DNA from: a virus
IMG/VR virus record: IMGVR_UViG_3300042908_001060
Coordinates: 1 to 52,055 of that record
Length of the DNA stretch: 52,055 bases
Strand: one strand, 5' to 3'
Shown: in pieces, positions 15,864 to 23,785 of the stretch
Numbering within the stretch: the first letter of the stretch is position 1
Layout of the letters: every line of letters starts with the position of its first letter
The notes under the pieces: generated by a model
What the model was told of the DNA's origin: nothing
The model's input: the letters and a program-made list of their open reading frames with translations, nothing else
The model's database searches: none
Made by a program: the position numbers and the translations under genes

Positions 15864-16562
15864 ATGAGTAGTATTCAACGCTATTTACAAATGGCAAACC
15901 GTCAAGTGAACGAGCAGTTCATTGGCGTAGATGGTTTCGTAGACGATGACATGTATTTTGCAGCAGGAGATAATTTCTTCGGTGCTGACGGTACAGAAGC
16001 AGCTCCAATGGCAGCTCCTGCAGTTATGCGTTCTCAACCTTACATCTTAACAGTTTCTAACGCTTCTAACGCTGCAGTTACTATTGATGTATTCGGAGCT
16101 TACATTTACTTGAACAACGCAGGTTTTTCAGGTGGTAGCTTAACAGTAAGCAATGTTACAATCACTTCAGGATTGTCTAATGTTACTTACTACAACTTAT
16201 TGAACCAATCTTCTGTATCTCCATTCACAATTGGAAGTACTTTGATTTCTTCAGTAAACGGTACAACTAGCCAAGTGTTACAACCTTTAACACTTAGCAC
16301 TTTAGATGCAAACGGTAACCAAGCAACTAAAATCTTAACTCCTGTTATTGACCCGTATCAACAACAAAGTGGTGTTATTGAATTGAAACAACCATTCAGA
16401 ATTGATGGTTTCACTAAGTTGACTTTCAGCATTTATGCTTCAACTTCTGTTCAATTCCAATTCTACCCTTCTGATACAATCAACATCGCAAGAGGTTTAG
16501 GTGGAAACCCTGTATCTAAGCAATATGGTAGTCCAAAGATTATCAGACCTGCTTCTCGTTAA
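15864..16562 (+). CDS. Putative major capsid protein (beta-rich, single jelly-roll candidate)
   Basis: A 232-residue protein. Residues 1-55 are polar and Ala/Asp-rich. Residues 56-205 are almost entirely short beta strands (QPYILTVSNASNAAVTIDVF, LTVSNVTITS, FTKLTFSIYASTSVQFQFYP), and the tail is basic. It is flanked by its own promoter and terminator and follows the ATPase. Codons favour C-ending forms (AAC, TAC, TTC) more than neighbours do, which suits high expression. DANGN...IDPYQQQ (148-168) aligns without gaps to DVAGN...IDPYQAQ of the 48746 protein. It is small for a double jelly roll, so a single jelly roll is more likely. The capsid role is inferred. Confidence 0.6.
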   Translation: MSSIQRYLQMANRQVNEQFIGVDGFVDDDMYFAAGDNFFGADGTEAAPMAAPAVMRSQPYILTVSNASNAAVTIDVFGAYIYLNNAGFSGGSLTVSNVTITSGLSNVTYYNLLNQSSVSPFTIGSTLISSVNGTTSQVLQPLTLSTLDANGNQATKILTPVIDPYQQQSGVIELKQPFRIDGFTKLTFSIYASTSVQFQFYPSDTINIARGLGGNPVSKQYGSPKIIRPASR

Positions 16563-16587
16563 TCCGAGTAGATTAGGAAAAATATAA

Positions 16588-16632
16588 GAAAGGGGCGTGA
16601 GTGTGATTATATCTTACTCCGCCCTTTTTTTA
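16588..16632 (+). terminator. Rho-independent terminator after the capsid candidate
   Basis: AAAGGGGCG-T-GAGT (16589-16602) pairs, with two small bulges, to ACTCCGCCCTTT (16616-16627), followed by seven or more T. It isolates the capsid candidate as a short transcription unit. Confidence 0.7.
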
Positions 16633-16644
16633 ATTAAAATTTAG

Positions 16645-16652
16645 TAAATTTG
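16645..16652 (+). promoter_or_regulatory. TAAATTTG box just upstream of 16657
   Basis: An exact TAnnTTTG match ends 4 bases before the ATG. Transcription from it would start at about the ATG and give a leaderless message, so it is either a leaderless promoter or a chance match. It lies directly after the capsid terminator, where a promoter for the long membrane-protein operon is needed. Confidence 0.35.
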
Positions 16653-16656
16653 TTTT

Positions 16657-17070
16657 ATGTCATTACCGAGAGTAAATATATTCAACTATACAGCAGCAGC
16701 TAATCCTTATTTTGTTAAGAGTTTAGCTCATAAGTATGGTTATGAATTTGATAAGGACCAAAAATTAGATACTGTGTTGCAACAACTAGTAACTTATGAA
16801 GGGGAGCCTGTCATGATGGAAATAATTGAGAATAATCCTGATAAGGAATTATTTATGGATTATTTTGAAAAAAAATATGGCAAAAAAGAAGATACCAAAA
16901 ATGTAAATGAATTAAGTAACAACAAATTATTTGAATCATACATGAATTTTTCAGGTCAGTTGCAAACTGCACAATTAACTGCTGAAAATAAAAGCTTGAC
17001 CACTCAAACTAGTGTAATGGTTCTTTTAGGTGCAGTTTTAATTTCATTCGCAATAATGTTTAAAAAATAA
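16657..17070 (+). CDS. Helical protein with C-terminal membrane anchor (137 aa)
   Basis: Residues 10-75 form a helical domain (NPYFVKSLAHKYGYEF, then LQQLVTYEGEPVMMEIIENNP), followed by a charged linker, a coiled coil and a membrane helix at ~117-135 ending FKK. The N-terminal domain resembles, in helix layout, that of the next protein (LVKLLDRNGIQMPNNPSDNE). It is the first gene after the capsid terminator and a probable virion membrane protein. No known family was recognised. Confidence 0.5.
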   Translation: MSLPRVNIFNYTAAANPYFVKSLAHKYGYEFDKDQKLDTVLQQLVTYEGEPVMMEIIENNPDKELFMDYFEKKYGKKEDTKNVNELSNNKLFESYMNFSGQLQTAQLTAENKSLTTQTSVMVLLGAVLISFAIMFKK

Positions 17071-17074
17071 AAAT

Positions 17075-17752
17075 ATGGCAGCCTTAAACGCATTAGAAAC
17101 AGCTAGAGAATTAATATCTTATGCAGTAGTAACTAACAAAGATGGTTTAGTAAAATTATTAGATAGAAATGGCATACAAATGCCAAATAATCCATCTGAT
17201 AATGAAGTAACTGTTGCAATATTAATGGCAAATTCAAAAAGCGGTGTTTTTAGAAATGAACTGCAAAAGTATTTATCATCTTTATTACCTGAAGTAGCAG
17301 AATATGCTGATTTTTTAGGTAATGGTTATGTAGACTTTACAGGAACTGATGATTTTTCTTTCACAGCAGGTGGTGGTAGCTTAATACCTAAGTCGTATGT
17401 TCCTACAACTAATGTTCCATCTACAGCACAACCTGTAGGAACAAAAGCTCCTACAAAAGTAGGAAATGCTTTAAGAAATGTTGGACAATTTTTGAAAAAC
17501 AATGTCTTTACTCCTGAAAATATTAATGCAGGTGTTCAAATTGGATTAACCTCAATGGCTAATAAAACGCAAACAAAGCAAAATCAAGTAAATGCAGAAG
17601 CGTTACAATTGCAAAACTATCAAGATACTTTAAGACAACAACTTCCAAACGCAGCTAAAAAATCTAATACTATGTTATATGTATGGATTGGAGTAGGTGT
17701 ATTAGCTGTTGGTGTGTTAGGATTTGTTTTATACAAGCAATACAAAAAATAA
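17075..17752 (+). CDS. Unknown 225-aa protein with C-terminal membrane anchor
   Basis: Residues 5-75 form a helical domain (LISYAVVTNKDGLVKLLDRN, FRNELQKYLSSLLPE). A polar, Thr/Pro-rich middle (80-140), a Gln/Asn-rich helical stretch (150-195) and a membrane helix at ~202-221 ending YKQYKK follow. The first domain may be shared with the 16657 protein. The anchored, tail-out design fits a capsid-membrane linker. Function unknown. Confidence 0.5.
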   Translation: MAALNALETARELISYAVVTNKDGLVKLLDRNGIQMPNNPSDNEVTVAILMANSKSGVFRNELQKYLSSLLPEVAEYADFLGNGYVDFTGTDDFSFTAGGGSLIPKSYVPTTNVPSTAQPVGTKAPTKVGNALRNVGQFLKNNVFTPENINAGVQIGLTSMANKTQTKQNQVNAEALQLQNYQDTLRQQLPNAAKKSNTMLYVWIGVGVLAVGVLGFVLYKQYKK

Positions 17753-17943
17753 TGATTAGTAATAAAAAAATATTATTAATTGGAGGTGCTGTAGTGTTAG
17801 CATATATTCTATTAAAGAATAAAAAAAATACTAAAATTAAAATTATTACAAAAGAAGAATCAGTTCCTTTTGCCCCAATAAATGTGCAAAAAATGCCATG
17901 GGTTGCAGTTCCTGATTCTATTCCTCAAATAAATAACAATTAA
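17752..17943 (+). CDS. Small N-anchored membrane protein (63 aa)
   Basis: MISNKKILLIGGAVVLAYIL gives a membrane helix at 5-20, followed by a Lys-rich turn and a Pro/Val tail (PFAPINVQKMPWVAVPDS). The ATG at 17752 overlaps the upstream stop (TAATG). An earlier in-frame ATG at 17683 lies inside the previous gene and is not needed. Function unknown. Confidence 0.55.
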   Translation: MISNKKILLIGGAVVLAYILLKNKKNTKIKIITKEESVPFAPINVQKMPWVAVPDSIPQINNN

Positions 17944-17954
17944 AAACTAAAATT

Positions 17955-18197
17955 ATGTTAAAAGGTAAAAATTTATTGATTTTATTAGGTGTAGGTGCTG
18001 TAGCATACTACTTATGGATGCAAAAGAAAAAGAAAGATACTACTTCTGCTCCTTCTGTTGCTTTCACAGGGGATTTAGGTGTACCTGAGTATCAAAATGC
18101 AGGTGGAAGATTTGTAAAAACTCGTATTCCTTATGGTAGCCAATTTAATAGAGCCGTTGATAAATTTAGTGGTCAAGAATATTACATACCTCGTTAG
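17955..18197 (+). CDS. Small N-anchored membrane protein, tandem duplicate A
   Basis: An 80-residue protein: MLKGKNLLILLGVGAVAYYL, then WMQKKKK, then a soluble tail with FTGDLGVPEYQNAGG. The next gene begins with nearly the same sequence and keeps FTGDL-x-V-x-x-YQNA, so the two are a clear recent duplication with divergent C-termini. They are probably virion-membrane proteins with different exposed ends. Confidence 0.6.
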   Translation: MLKGKNLLILLGVGAVAYYLWMQKKKKDTTSAPSVAFTGDLGVPEYQNAGGRFVKTRIPYGSQFNRAVDKFSGQEYYIPR

Positions 18198-18231
18198 TAA
18201 GAAAATTATTAAAATTTAAAAAAATACAAAT

Positions 18232-18489
18232 ATGTTAAAGGGCAAAAATTTATGGATTGCTTTAGGTGTAGGTGCTGTAGCATACTACTTATGGATGCAA
18301 AACAAGAAAAAACAAGCTGCTAAAGTAGTTGCAGGTCCATCAACTGCTGCTGCTAATTTCACAGGAGATTTAGATGTTACTCAGTATCAAAATGCTAATG
18401 GAGATACAACAAGAAAAAGAGTAGATACCATAAGTGGGTCTTCTCCTTTTAAATATGTTGTTTTAAAAGGTAAAAAGCCAAAACAATAA
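18232..18489 (+). CDS. Small N-anchored membrane protein, tandem duplicate B
   Basis: An 85-residue paralogue of the upstream gene: MLKGKNLWIALGVGAVAYYL, WMQNKKK, then FTGDLDVTQYQNANGD. The C-terminal 25 residues differ and are basic. A 34-base gap separates the copies. Divergence concentrated in the tail suggests that the membrane part is constrained while the exposed part varies. Confidence 0.6.
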   Translation: MLKGKNLWIALGVGAVAYYLWMQNKKKQAAKVVAGPSTAAANFTGDLDVTQYQNANGDTTRKRVDTISGSSPFKYVVLKGKKPKQ

Positions 18490-18494
18490 TTAGT

Positions 18495-18881
18495 ATGACT
18501 AATACCAAAAAAATATTATTATACGCAGGGGCGGTTGTTGTAGGGTATCATTTATGGAAATACTACAGTAAGCCTAAAAGCGTATTAGTAAAAGGTTCAG
18601 ATGCTGATACTCCTGAAAAGGTAGAATATAGCACAGGAAAAGAAGGTATGTTAGGTTCAGATGGTACTTTAGATACAATGATTAATTTAAAGAAGCCTAT
18701 ATACATTAGACCTCAAAATTCAATCCCTAATGTTTATGACAGAGGAATTGGACAATATGTAAATTGTGGTGGTTATATGAACGCAACAGGTTTTGCAGAT
18801 GATTTAAAATATTCTTGTAATGCTAATGTTGTAAAAAACAAACAGACTTCAGCTTTAACAGATTTGCCTAAATTACCATAA
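18495..18881 (+). CDS. N-anchored membrane protein (128 aa)
   Basis: MTNTKKILLYAGAVVVGYHL is a membrane helix followed by WKYYSKPK. The soluble part (25-128) has a GKEGMLGSDGTLDTMINLKK segment and two Cys (CGGYMNATG, YSCNANV) that could form a disulfide. It is one base before the next gene. Family not recognised. Confidence 0.5.
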   Translation: MTNTKKILLYAGAVVVGYHLWKYYSKPKSVLVKGSDADTPEKVEYSTGKEGMLGSDGTLDTMINLKKPIYIRPQNSIPNVYDRGIGQYVNCGGYMNATGFADDLKYSCNANVVKNKQTSALTDLPKLP

Positions 18882-18882
18882 C

Positions 18883-19023
18883 ATGAATAAAACAGTAAAA
18901 TATCTTTTGATTTATGCTGCAGTAGCAGGTGGGGCTTATTTATTATATAAGCAATATCAAGTGATGCAAAATAAATTAGATGGAGATGCCGCTTTAAAAA
19001 AGTGGAACGCACAACATAATTAA
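18883..19023 (+). CDS. Small N-anchored membrane protein (46 aa)
   Basis: MNKTVKYLLIYAAVAGGAYL is a membrane helix, followed by LYKQYQ and an amphipathic tail ending WNAQHN. It lies between two genes in the same direction with 1- and 10-base gaps, and its layout matches its neighbours. Function unknown. Confidence 0.6.
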   Translation: MNKTVKYLLIYAAVAGGAYLLYKQYQVMQNKLDGDAALKKWNAQHN

Positions 19024-19033
19024 AATAAAAACA

Positions 19034-19270
19034 ATGGCAGAAGCAAAAGAAATATTAGATAAGGTAAAACAATTAAAATCTAATTCTGATAGTATGGCAT
19101 TAAAGAAAATGAAAGGTACTGTTTCAGGAGCCATGATTGGAATGGGTGGTGGATTATTGATTGGATTTACAAGAGGCTATAGTCTAGTCTCTTCTGCATT
19201 TGTAGGAGCTTTGATTGGTGGGGTTATTTCACAGATTCTTTTACCAAAATTAGATGATAGCAATGAATAA
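19034..19270 (+). CDS. Gly-rich two-helix membrane protein (78 aa)
   Basis: A charged N-terminus (1-28) precedes two Gly-rich hydrophobic segments (~30-47 and ~52-70: GAMIGMGGGLLIGFTRGYS, ALIGGVISQILLP) and an acidic end DDSNE. The Gly-zipper spacing suggests packed helices. It overlaps the start of the next gene by 8 bases. Function unknown; a pore-like or DNA-entry role is conceivable but unsupported. Confidence 0.5.
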   Translation: MAEAKEILDKVKQLKSNSDSMALKKMKGTVSGAMIGMGGGLLIGFTRGYSLVSSAFVGALIGGVISQILLPKLDDSNE

Positions 19271-19934
19271 GAAATATATGAAATTAGCAGCTTTGGCTGC
19301 TATTGCTATTGGTGGTTATTTAGTTGTAAGAAACATTTTAGGTAAATCTAAGGGTTCTAATATTGAGTCCCCAATTCCTGATGCACCTAGCAAACTTAGT
19401 GCTCAAGACTTCCCAATTCAAAAAGGTAGTAAAGGGGAAAAGGTAAGAGAATTACAATCAATTTTAATTGGAATTAATCCAAGTGCACTTCCTAAATATG
19501 GGGTTGATGGAGATTTTGGCTCAGAAACAGAATCTGCTCTTTTTAAATATTTGAATAAAAAGTCAGTAGACGGCCAAGATGATATGACTACTTTAAGAGG
19601 CTTAAAAGATGCAGCTCAAGCTACAGCTTTGCAAAGTTCAGTTAATGATAATAGAAATGTAGCAGCCAATCAAATTATTTCAAGTTGGAGGGCTAATAGA
19701 GGATTAAGTGTTTATGCCAAAGAAGTAGTGCAATATGTAGTTGGAAATTTAAGCTTTTCGGGGCAAGAAACAAATCTTGCTAGTAAAAACGCAGGGACAG
19801 GAGCTTTAATTGTTAATGGGTTTGAAGTTAAAGATATGAGTGTATTGCCAAGTGGGTTTTTAAAAATTATTATTACAGGAGGATTAACGGGCAATTTTAT
19901 AAAAATTAGTCCTTTTGCTGTAGTATTAAAATAG
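19263..19934 (+). CDS. Membrane-anchored peptidoglycan-binding protein
   Basis: The N-terminal helix MNKKYMKLAALAAIAIGGYL is followed by a peptidoglycan-binding domain (about residues 50-115): FPIQKGSKGEKVRELQSIL, then YGVDGDFGSETESAL with the typical G-x-x-G-x-x-V-x-x-L-Q and G-D-F-G motifs. The C-terminal ~90 residues are beta-rich and unassigned. ATG at 19263 is preferred over 19254 because it gives the MNKK-helix start seen in neighbours. It probably helps the virion bind the cell wall. Confidence 0.7.
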   Translation: MNKKYMKLAALAAIAIGGYLVVRNILGKSKGSNIESPIPDAPSKLSAQDFPIQKGSKGEKVRELQSILIGINPSALPKYGVDGDFGSETESALFKYLNKKSVDGQDDMTTLRGLKDAAQATALQSSVNDNRNVAANQIISSWRANRGLSVYAKEVVQYVVGNLSFSGQETNLASKNAGTGALIVNGFEVKDMSVLPSGFLKIIITGGLTGNFIKISPFAVVLK

Positions 19935-19962
19935 TAATTTTAAACAAAAAATAACCATAAAA

Positions 19963-20253
19963 ATGGAAGAAGTAAATGTTGAAAAAAAGCTTACTGCCAA
20001 CCAACTTTTTAAACAATATAAAGATGAAGGCGGCACATTAGCTTTTTCAGATTGGCTAAGTAGAGAGAAAACTAAAGGAGTTTTCCCAATTAATAGTAAC
20101 TTAAACAAAGAAATAGGCGAAAAATTGTTTATATTAAAAAAAGAAGAAATGGATAAAAAAGTATTAGGATTTCCCGTTAGTACACTTCTTATTGCAGGTG
20201 GTGTAATAGTAGTGGCAATAGTTGCTGTTAATCTGTTAAAAAAGAAAGCGTAA
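19963..20253 (+). CDS. Helical protein with C-terminal membrane anchor (96 aa)
   Basis: Residues 9-60 contain TANQLFKQYKDEGGTLAFSD, WLSREKTKG, then INSNLNKEIGEKL, a compact helical pattern that I have the impression recurs in small Bacteroidota viruses, although I cannot name a family. A membrane helix at ~72-90 ends LLKKKA. It is preceded by the clearest AATAACCATAAAA leader in the window. Confidence 0.5.
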   Translation: MEEVNVEKKLTANQLFKQYKDEGGTLAFSDWLSREKTKGVFPINSNLNKEIGEKLFILKKEEMDKKVLGFPVSTLLIAGGVIVVAIVAVNLLKKKA

Positions 20254-20540
20254 TGAAAAAAGATAATTTTATTTGGTGGGTACTAGGTGGTGTTGGGGCT
20301 GTTGCTATTTGGTATTATTATAAAAATAATAATAATAAAAAAAGTGTAACTACTCAAGACTTAGTTGTAGATGTTCTTCAAGAAGAGCAAGACAAATATA
20401 GTACGCCTTTCCAAGCTGAATACAAGATTGTAATGCCATCAGATATGGTAAGTGCTAAAGTGAGAGCAAAAGCGGAAGCGTTAAGAGCAGGAAGATTTGC
20501 AATCCAACCTGAAAAGGTACAAGCACCGTTATACATCTAG
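20253..20540 (+). CDS. N-anchored membrane protein (95 aa)
   Basis: MKKDNFIWWVLGGVGAVAIW is a membrane helix followed by YYYKNNNNKK and an acidic then basic helical tail (EALRAGRFAIQPEKVQAP). The start overlaps the previous stop (TAATG). The stop is TAG, one base before the metallopeptidase start. Function unknown. Confidence 0.5.
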   Translation: MKKDNFIWWVLGGVGAVAIWYYYKNNNNKKSVTTQDLVVDVLQEEQDKYSTPFQAEYKIVMPSDMVSAKVRAKAEALRAGRFAIQPEKVQAPLYI

Positions 20541-20541
20541 T

Positions 20542-21348
20542 ATGCAGTATAAATTATGGACAAGGTATGAACCTGTAATGGTTAAGATTGTAGTGAAGAC
20601 AAATTCGCCACAGCCAATTGTGTTAAAGGCATTTGACCCAACACAGGCCAATACGGTTTTTATGGAAAGAGAAAAAACTGTTGATGGAGTACAAGAGTTG
20701 TATGTGAGGATGCCATTATCCCCAAATTCAACTGCTCTAGCAATTTATAATAAAAAAAATGGCAACCTACCGAAAGGTCAGGACAGTTCTTTTGAAGTAG
20801 TGGAAATCAAAAAAGAAGACTTGGACATTACTTTGTCTAAAACAAAAATGGACAATTCTTTAGTTAGAAACTTTGTTGCTTTTGCTCAAAAGTTTGCATA
20901 CAATGCAGGTTGGATTCAAGCTCCAAAAGATTATATAAGTTCCGTAGGTGCTTTTAAAATAGAATACCTACCTTATATAAGAAGTAACAAAACAGGAGAG
21001 AAAATGGCTACCCCTGCTCGTATAAGTACCAAAAATGGTCGTATACAAGTATCTCAGGAATCATTTCTTCCTTTTACTATCCCTATGAGAATGGCAATTT
21101 TATTACATGAGTTTAGCCATTTTTATTTGAATAGTGATATTTCTAATGAGACTGAAGCGGATTTAAACGGACTTACAATTTATTTAGGATTAGGCTACCC
21201 TATCAAAGAGGCCTATTCTGCTTTCATTGATACCTTTATAGGTTATCCAACGGAGCAAAATAAAAGAAGATATGATATTATCAATAGGTTCATAAAGGAC
21301 TATATTGAAGAATATAAAATTAAAGATGTCTACGCAGTAGGCGAATAA
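20542..21348 (+). CDS. Zincin metallopeptidase (HExxH)
   Basis: A 268-residue protein with the zinc motif HEFSH (189-193) inside ILLHEFSHFYLNSDIS, and a downstream acidic helix NETEADLNGL (Glu203, Glu205, Asp207) that can supply the third ligand, as in gluzincins. The N-terminal ~95 residues are beta-rich. No signal peptide or membrane helix is seen. ATG at 20542 is preferred over the in-frame 20497, which lies inside the upstream gene. It may be a virion maturation or entry protease; GG-linker proteins are possible substrates, but this is speculative. Confidence 0.7.
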   Translation: MQYKLWTRYEPVMVKIVVKTNSPQPIVLKAFDPTQANTVFMEREKTVDGVQELYVRMPLSPNSTALAIYNKKNGNLPKGQDSSFEVVEIKKEDLDITLSKTKMDNSLVRNFVAFAQKFAYNAGWIQAPKDYISSVGAFKIEYLPYIRSNKTGEKMATPARISTKNGRIQVSQESFLPFTIPMRMAILLHEFSHFYLNSDISNETEADLNGLTIYLGLGYPIKEAYSAFIDTFIGYPTEQNKRRYDIINRFIKDYIEEYKIKDVYAVGE

Positions 21349-21358
21349 AATATATGTT

Positions 21359-21886
21359 ATGGCAGAAAAAGGATTAATGAAAGTATATACAGAATTACCA
21401 TCTTGGGCTAAGGGCGTAGTAGTCATAGGTGGATTAACTGTAACCTATTTAGCAGTAACAGCGGTACTTAGAAAATTTAAAGAGACTAAAGTTAAAAACG
21501 AGTCTTTAGCTGAAGTAAACAATGCTAGTAGTGAGTTGAATACCCAAATTCAAACAGGAAAAGGTCCAACCATCGCTAGAAGCCAAGCTGAAGCTATGTC
21601 AAATGCAATTGTTGCGGCTGCGAATGATTGTGGTACTGAAGAGAAACAAATTTATGCTCAATTTGATAAGGTTAATAATCAAGCGGATATATTATTATTT
21701 GTAGATGTGTTTGGATTAAGAAAAAAAGTAAGGTGTCCTTTCTCTGATGACCCTAGAGAATCATTTTTTTCAGCAAATACACCTCCAATGTCATTATCTG
21801 CTATGATTAATAGTGAGTTAGATGCAACTCAAATTGCAACAATAAATAATAAATTAGCAAGTAAAGGAATAACTTATAAATTTTAG
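21359..21886 (+). CDS. N-anchored membrane protein (175 aa)
   Basis: One membrane helix at ~18-37 (GVVVIGGLTVTYLAVTAVL) with a basic flank. It is followed by a helical domain containing AIVAAANDCGTEEKQIYAQF, then NNQADILLFVDVFGLRKK. The GT-x-E-K-x-I-Y pattern superficially recalls an annexin repeat, but only one repeat is present and calcium loops are absent. Cys residues at NDCG and VRCP may pair. Function unknown. Confidence 0.5.
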   Translation: MAEKGLMKVYTELPSWAKGVVVIGGLTVTYLAVTAVLRKFKETKVKNESLAEVNNASSELNTQIQTGKGPTIARSQAEAMSNAIVAAANDCGTEEKQIYAQFDKVNNQADILLFVDVFGLRKKVRCPFSDDPRESFFSANTPPMSLSAMINSELDATQIATINNKLASKGITYKF

Positions 21887-21889
21887 TAT

Positions 21890-22504
21890 ATGGCAATTTT
21901 TGGTGGAGAAAAGAAAAGAAAAACAGAAGCAGCAAATGTATATTCTCAAAAATATCCTTTGAGTGATAGCATAACTTCTTTACAGTCTAGTTTAAATTCA
22001 GCTAATGTAGAATTAGTTGGTTTAAAAAATTCAAAACCTGAAACTTCAGGGGCTAAAAGGGTTAGACAAAGAAACATTACTGCTCTATCTAATAGAATAA
22101 TGCAGTTACAAAATAAAATTAAAGATTTACAAAGTGGAATGAGTGGAAGCCAAATTTTAAAAATTGCAGCTCCATCTTTAATGAATTTAAGTGATGTTAG
22201 TTCTCAAAAGATTTTAAATGCAACTCCTTATAGTTTTCAAATCCCTACTTATAACTATCCAACCAATGAAAAGTTATTAGCAGCTCCAAAATATGCTCCT
22301 GCAAAAACTGCTGATGTTAGAGATTTAGCAGATTCATTAGAAAGCACTCAAGGTGTTCCTGTGGATGGAGGAATGGGTGCTCAAGGAGATTATCCTCCTC
22401 CTTATGGAGTACAAAGCTCAAACACTAAGTCAATTTTGTTGTATGGTGGTTTAGCAGCGGTATTAGGTTTTACAGCTTATTATATGTTTATAAAGAAAAA
22501 ATAA
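21890..22504 (+). CDS. KRVRQR coiled-coil membrane protein, family member 1
   Basis: A 204-residue protein. Residues 18-85 hold KYPLSDSITSLQSSLNSAN, then SGAKRVRQRNITALSNRI and a coiled coil. A Pro/Tyr-rich middle is followed by a C-terminal membrane helix (~183-200) ending IKKK. The KYP, KRVR-x-R and coiled-coil layout is shared with the next two genes and more weakly with the third. The family probably forms parallel anchored rods with different tips. Confidence 0.55.
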   Translation: MAIFGGEKKRKTEAANVYSQKYPLSDSITSLQSSLNSANVELVGLKNSKPETSGAKRVRQRNITALSNRIMQLQNKIKDLQSGMSGSQILKIAAPSLMNLSDVSSQKILNATPYSFQIPTYNYPTNEKLLAAPKYAPAKTADVRDLADSLESTQGVPVDGGMGAQGDYPPPYGVQSSNTKSILLYGGLAAVLGFTAYYMFIKKK

Positions 22505-22509
22505 AAAAA

Positions 22510-22980
22510 ATGGCATTACCAAAATTAGGACCTACGGGCAAAAAGATAGCGACAGGAGCAGCAGTTGCAGGTGTATTAACACTTGCAGGGATTGGCATAT
22601 CAAAACAAGCAGAACGAAAAAGAGTTTTGTCTACTGAAGGAGATATGGATAAAAAATATCCTTTCTCTGAAAATTGCTTAGAAATGCAAAATATCCTTAA
22701 ATCTGCAAAATTGGCTTTGGCTCAAATGGAATCTGAATCAGGTGGAAATGCGGGTACAAAAAGAGTAAGAGCAAGACAAATTGCTGCTTTAAAAGCAAGA
22801 ATAATTGAAATTGAGAAGTATATACCGAGTTTAGATTGTTCACAAGCAGTTTTAAATCCTGATGCTTTACCACAGGATGCCCCTGCAGCAACATCTAATA
22901 CAACTAAATATTTGTTATATGGAGTTGCGGGTGTAATTTTGTTAGTGGTATTTTCTAATTTAATGCGTAAAAAAGACTAA
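22510..22980 (+). CDS. KRVRAR coiled-coil membrane protein, family member 2
   Basis: A 156-residue protein with an N-terminal hydrophobic Gly/Ala helix (~9-28), then KKYPFSENCLEMQNILKSAK, GTKRVRARQIAALKARIIEI, and a C-terminal membrane helix (~133-150) ending MRKKD. Two Cys (near 57 and 118) bracket the coiled coil, as in member 3, suggesting a disulfide-pinned hairpin. It lies 5 bases after member 1. Confidence 0.55.
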   Translation: MALPKLGPTGKKIATGAAVAGVLTLAGIGISKQAERKRVLSTEGDMDKKYPFSENCLEMQNILKSAKLALAQMESESGGNAGTKRVRARQIAALKARIIEIEKYIPSLDCSQAVLNPDALPQDAPAATSNTTKYLLYGVAGVILLVVFSNLMRKKD

Positions 22981-22982
22981 TT

Positions 22983-23774
22983 ATGGCAGTAAAAATATTT
23001 GGTACGACAATCATAGGAGGCGAAGCTCAAAGAAAAGAGGCCGCTTCTAATACTATGTCAGGGAAATACCCATTGACAAATGATTGTAATTTAATGAAGA
23101 GCACTATTGAAGCTGCAAAAGCTGAATTAGCTCAAATAAATGCTAGTAGACCTTCTACTGCGGGTGGTAAGCGTATAAAGGCAAGAAATTCAGATGCTTT
23201 GAAAGTTTGGATTAATGAAATGCAAAACTTTTTAAAGGATTTAACATGCGGTATAGTATATACTCCTGAAGGAATTAAAGTAACTCCTGTAGCAACCCCT
23301 TCTGTAGGTACTACTGTTATGCCTAGTCCAACTACACCTGCACCTAGTCAAGCTATCATTTATACCCCTGATGTTGTTAAAAATTACGAACAACCAAGTA
23401 TTAAATGTGCTGATGGTACTTACGATGTAGCAAATGGGGTAAATCCTCCATGTGCAACAAAAGGTGGAGTTTATTTACCTAGTTTGCCATTACCTGCACC
23501 TGCACCTGTTTTGCCAAGCGGTCAATCAACAGTTGTAAGTGCACCTGCACCTGTGAGTCAACCGTTGCCATCTGCATCTATACCTCCTACAGTAGATTAT
23601 GCAAAACTATATGATACTGCAGCTTTAGGTACAGCAATAGCACAATCTAATGGTTCTGCTCCTTCCCCTATTAGTGCACCTGCTGCTCAAGATGATACAC
23701 AAAAATATTTAATGTATGGTGGTATTGCTTTAATTGGTGTTTTAGTATTAAATTCATTAACAAATAGAGATTAA
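22983..23774 (+). CDS. KRIKAR coiled-coil membrane protein, family member 3
   Basis: A 263-residue protein containing GKYPLTNDCNLMKSTIEAAK, GGKRIKARNSDALKVWINEM, then a Cys, a long Pro/Ala/Val-rich stalk (~95-235) with a Cys pair (IKCADGTYDVANGVNPPC), and a membrane helix (~243-258) ending TNRD. It has the same head as members 1 and 2 but a much longer proline-rich spacer, which could set reach from the membrane. Confidence 0.55.
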   Translation: MAVKIFGTTIIGGEAQRKEAASNTMSGKYPLTNDCNLMKSTIEAAKAELAQINASRPSTAGGKRIKARNSDALKVWINEMQNFLKDLTCGIVYTPEGIKVTPVATPSVGTTVMPSPTTPAPSQAIIYTPDVVKNYEQPSIKCADGTYDVANGVNPPCATKGGVYLPSLPLPAPAPVLPSGQSTVVSAPAPVSQPLPSASIPPTVDYAKLYDTAALGTAIAQSNGSAPSPISAPAAQDDTQKYLMYGGIALIGVLVLNSLTNRD

Positions 23775-23785
23775 AAATATTAACT

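Noticed and set aside
17683-17751. Upstream start for the 63-residue membrane protein
   Set aside because: It would overlap the preceding gene by 70 bases with an odd Cys/Trp-rich start; the TAATG overlap at 17752 gives a typical MxxxKK-helix start.
21359-21886. Annexin repeat in the anchored 175-residue protein
   Set aside because: Only GT-x-E-K-x-I-Y is reminiscent; calcium loops and further repeats are absent.
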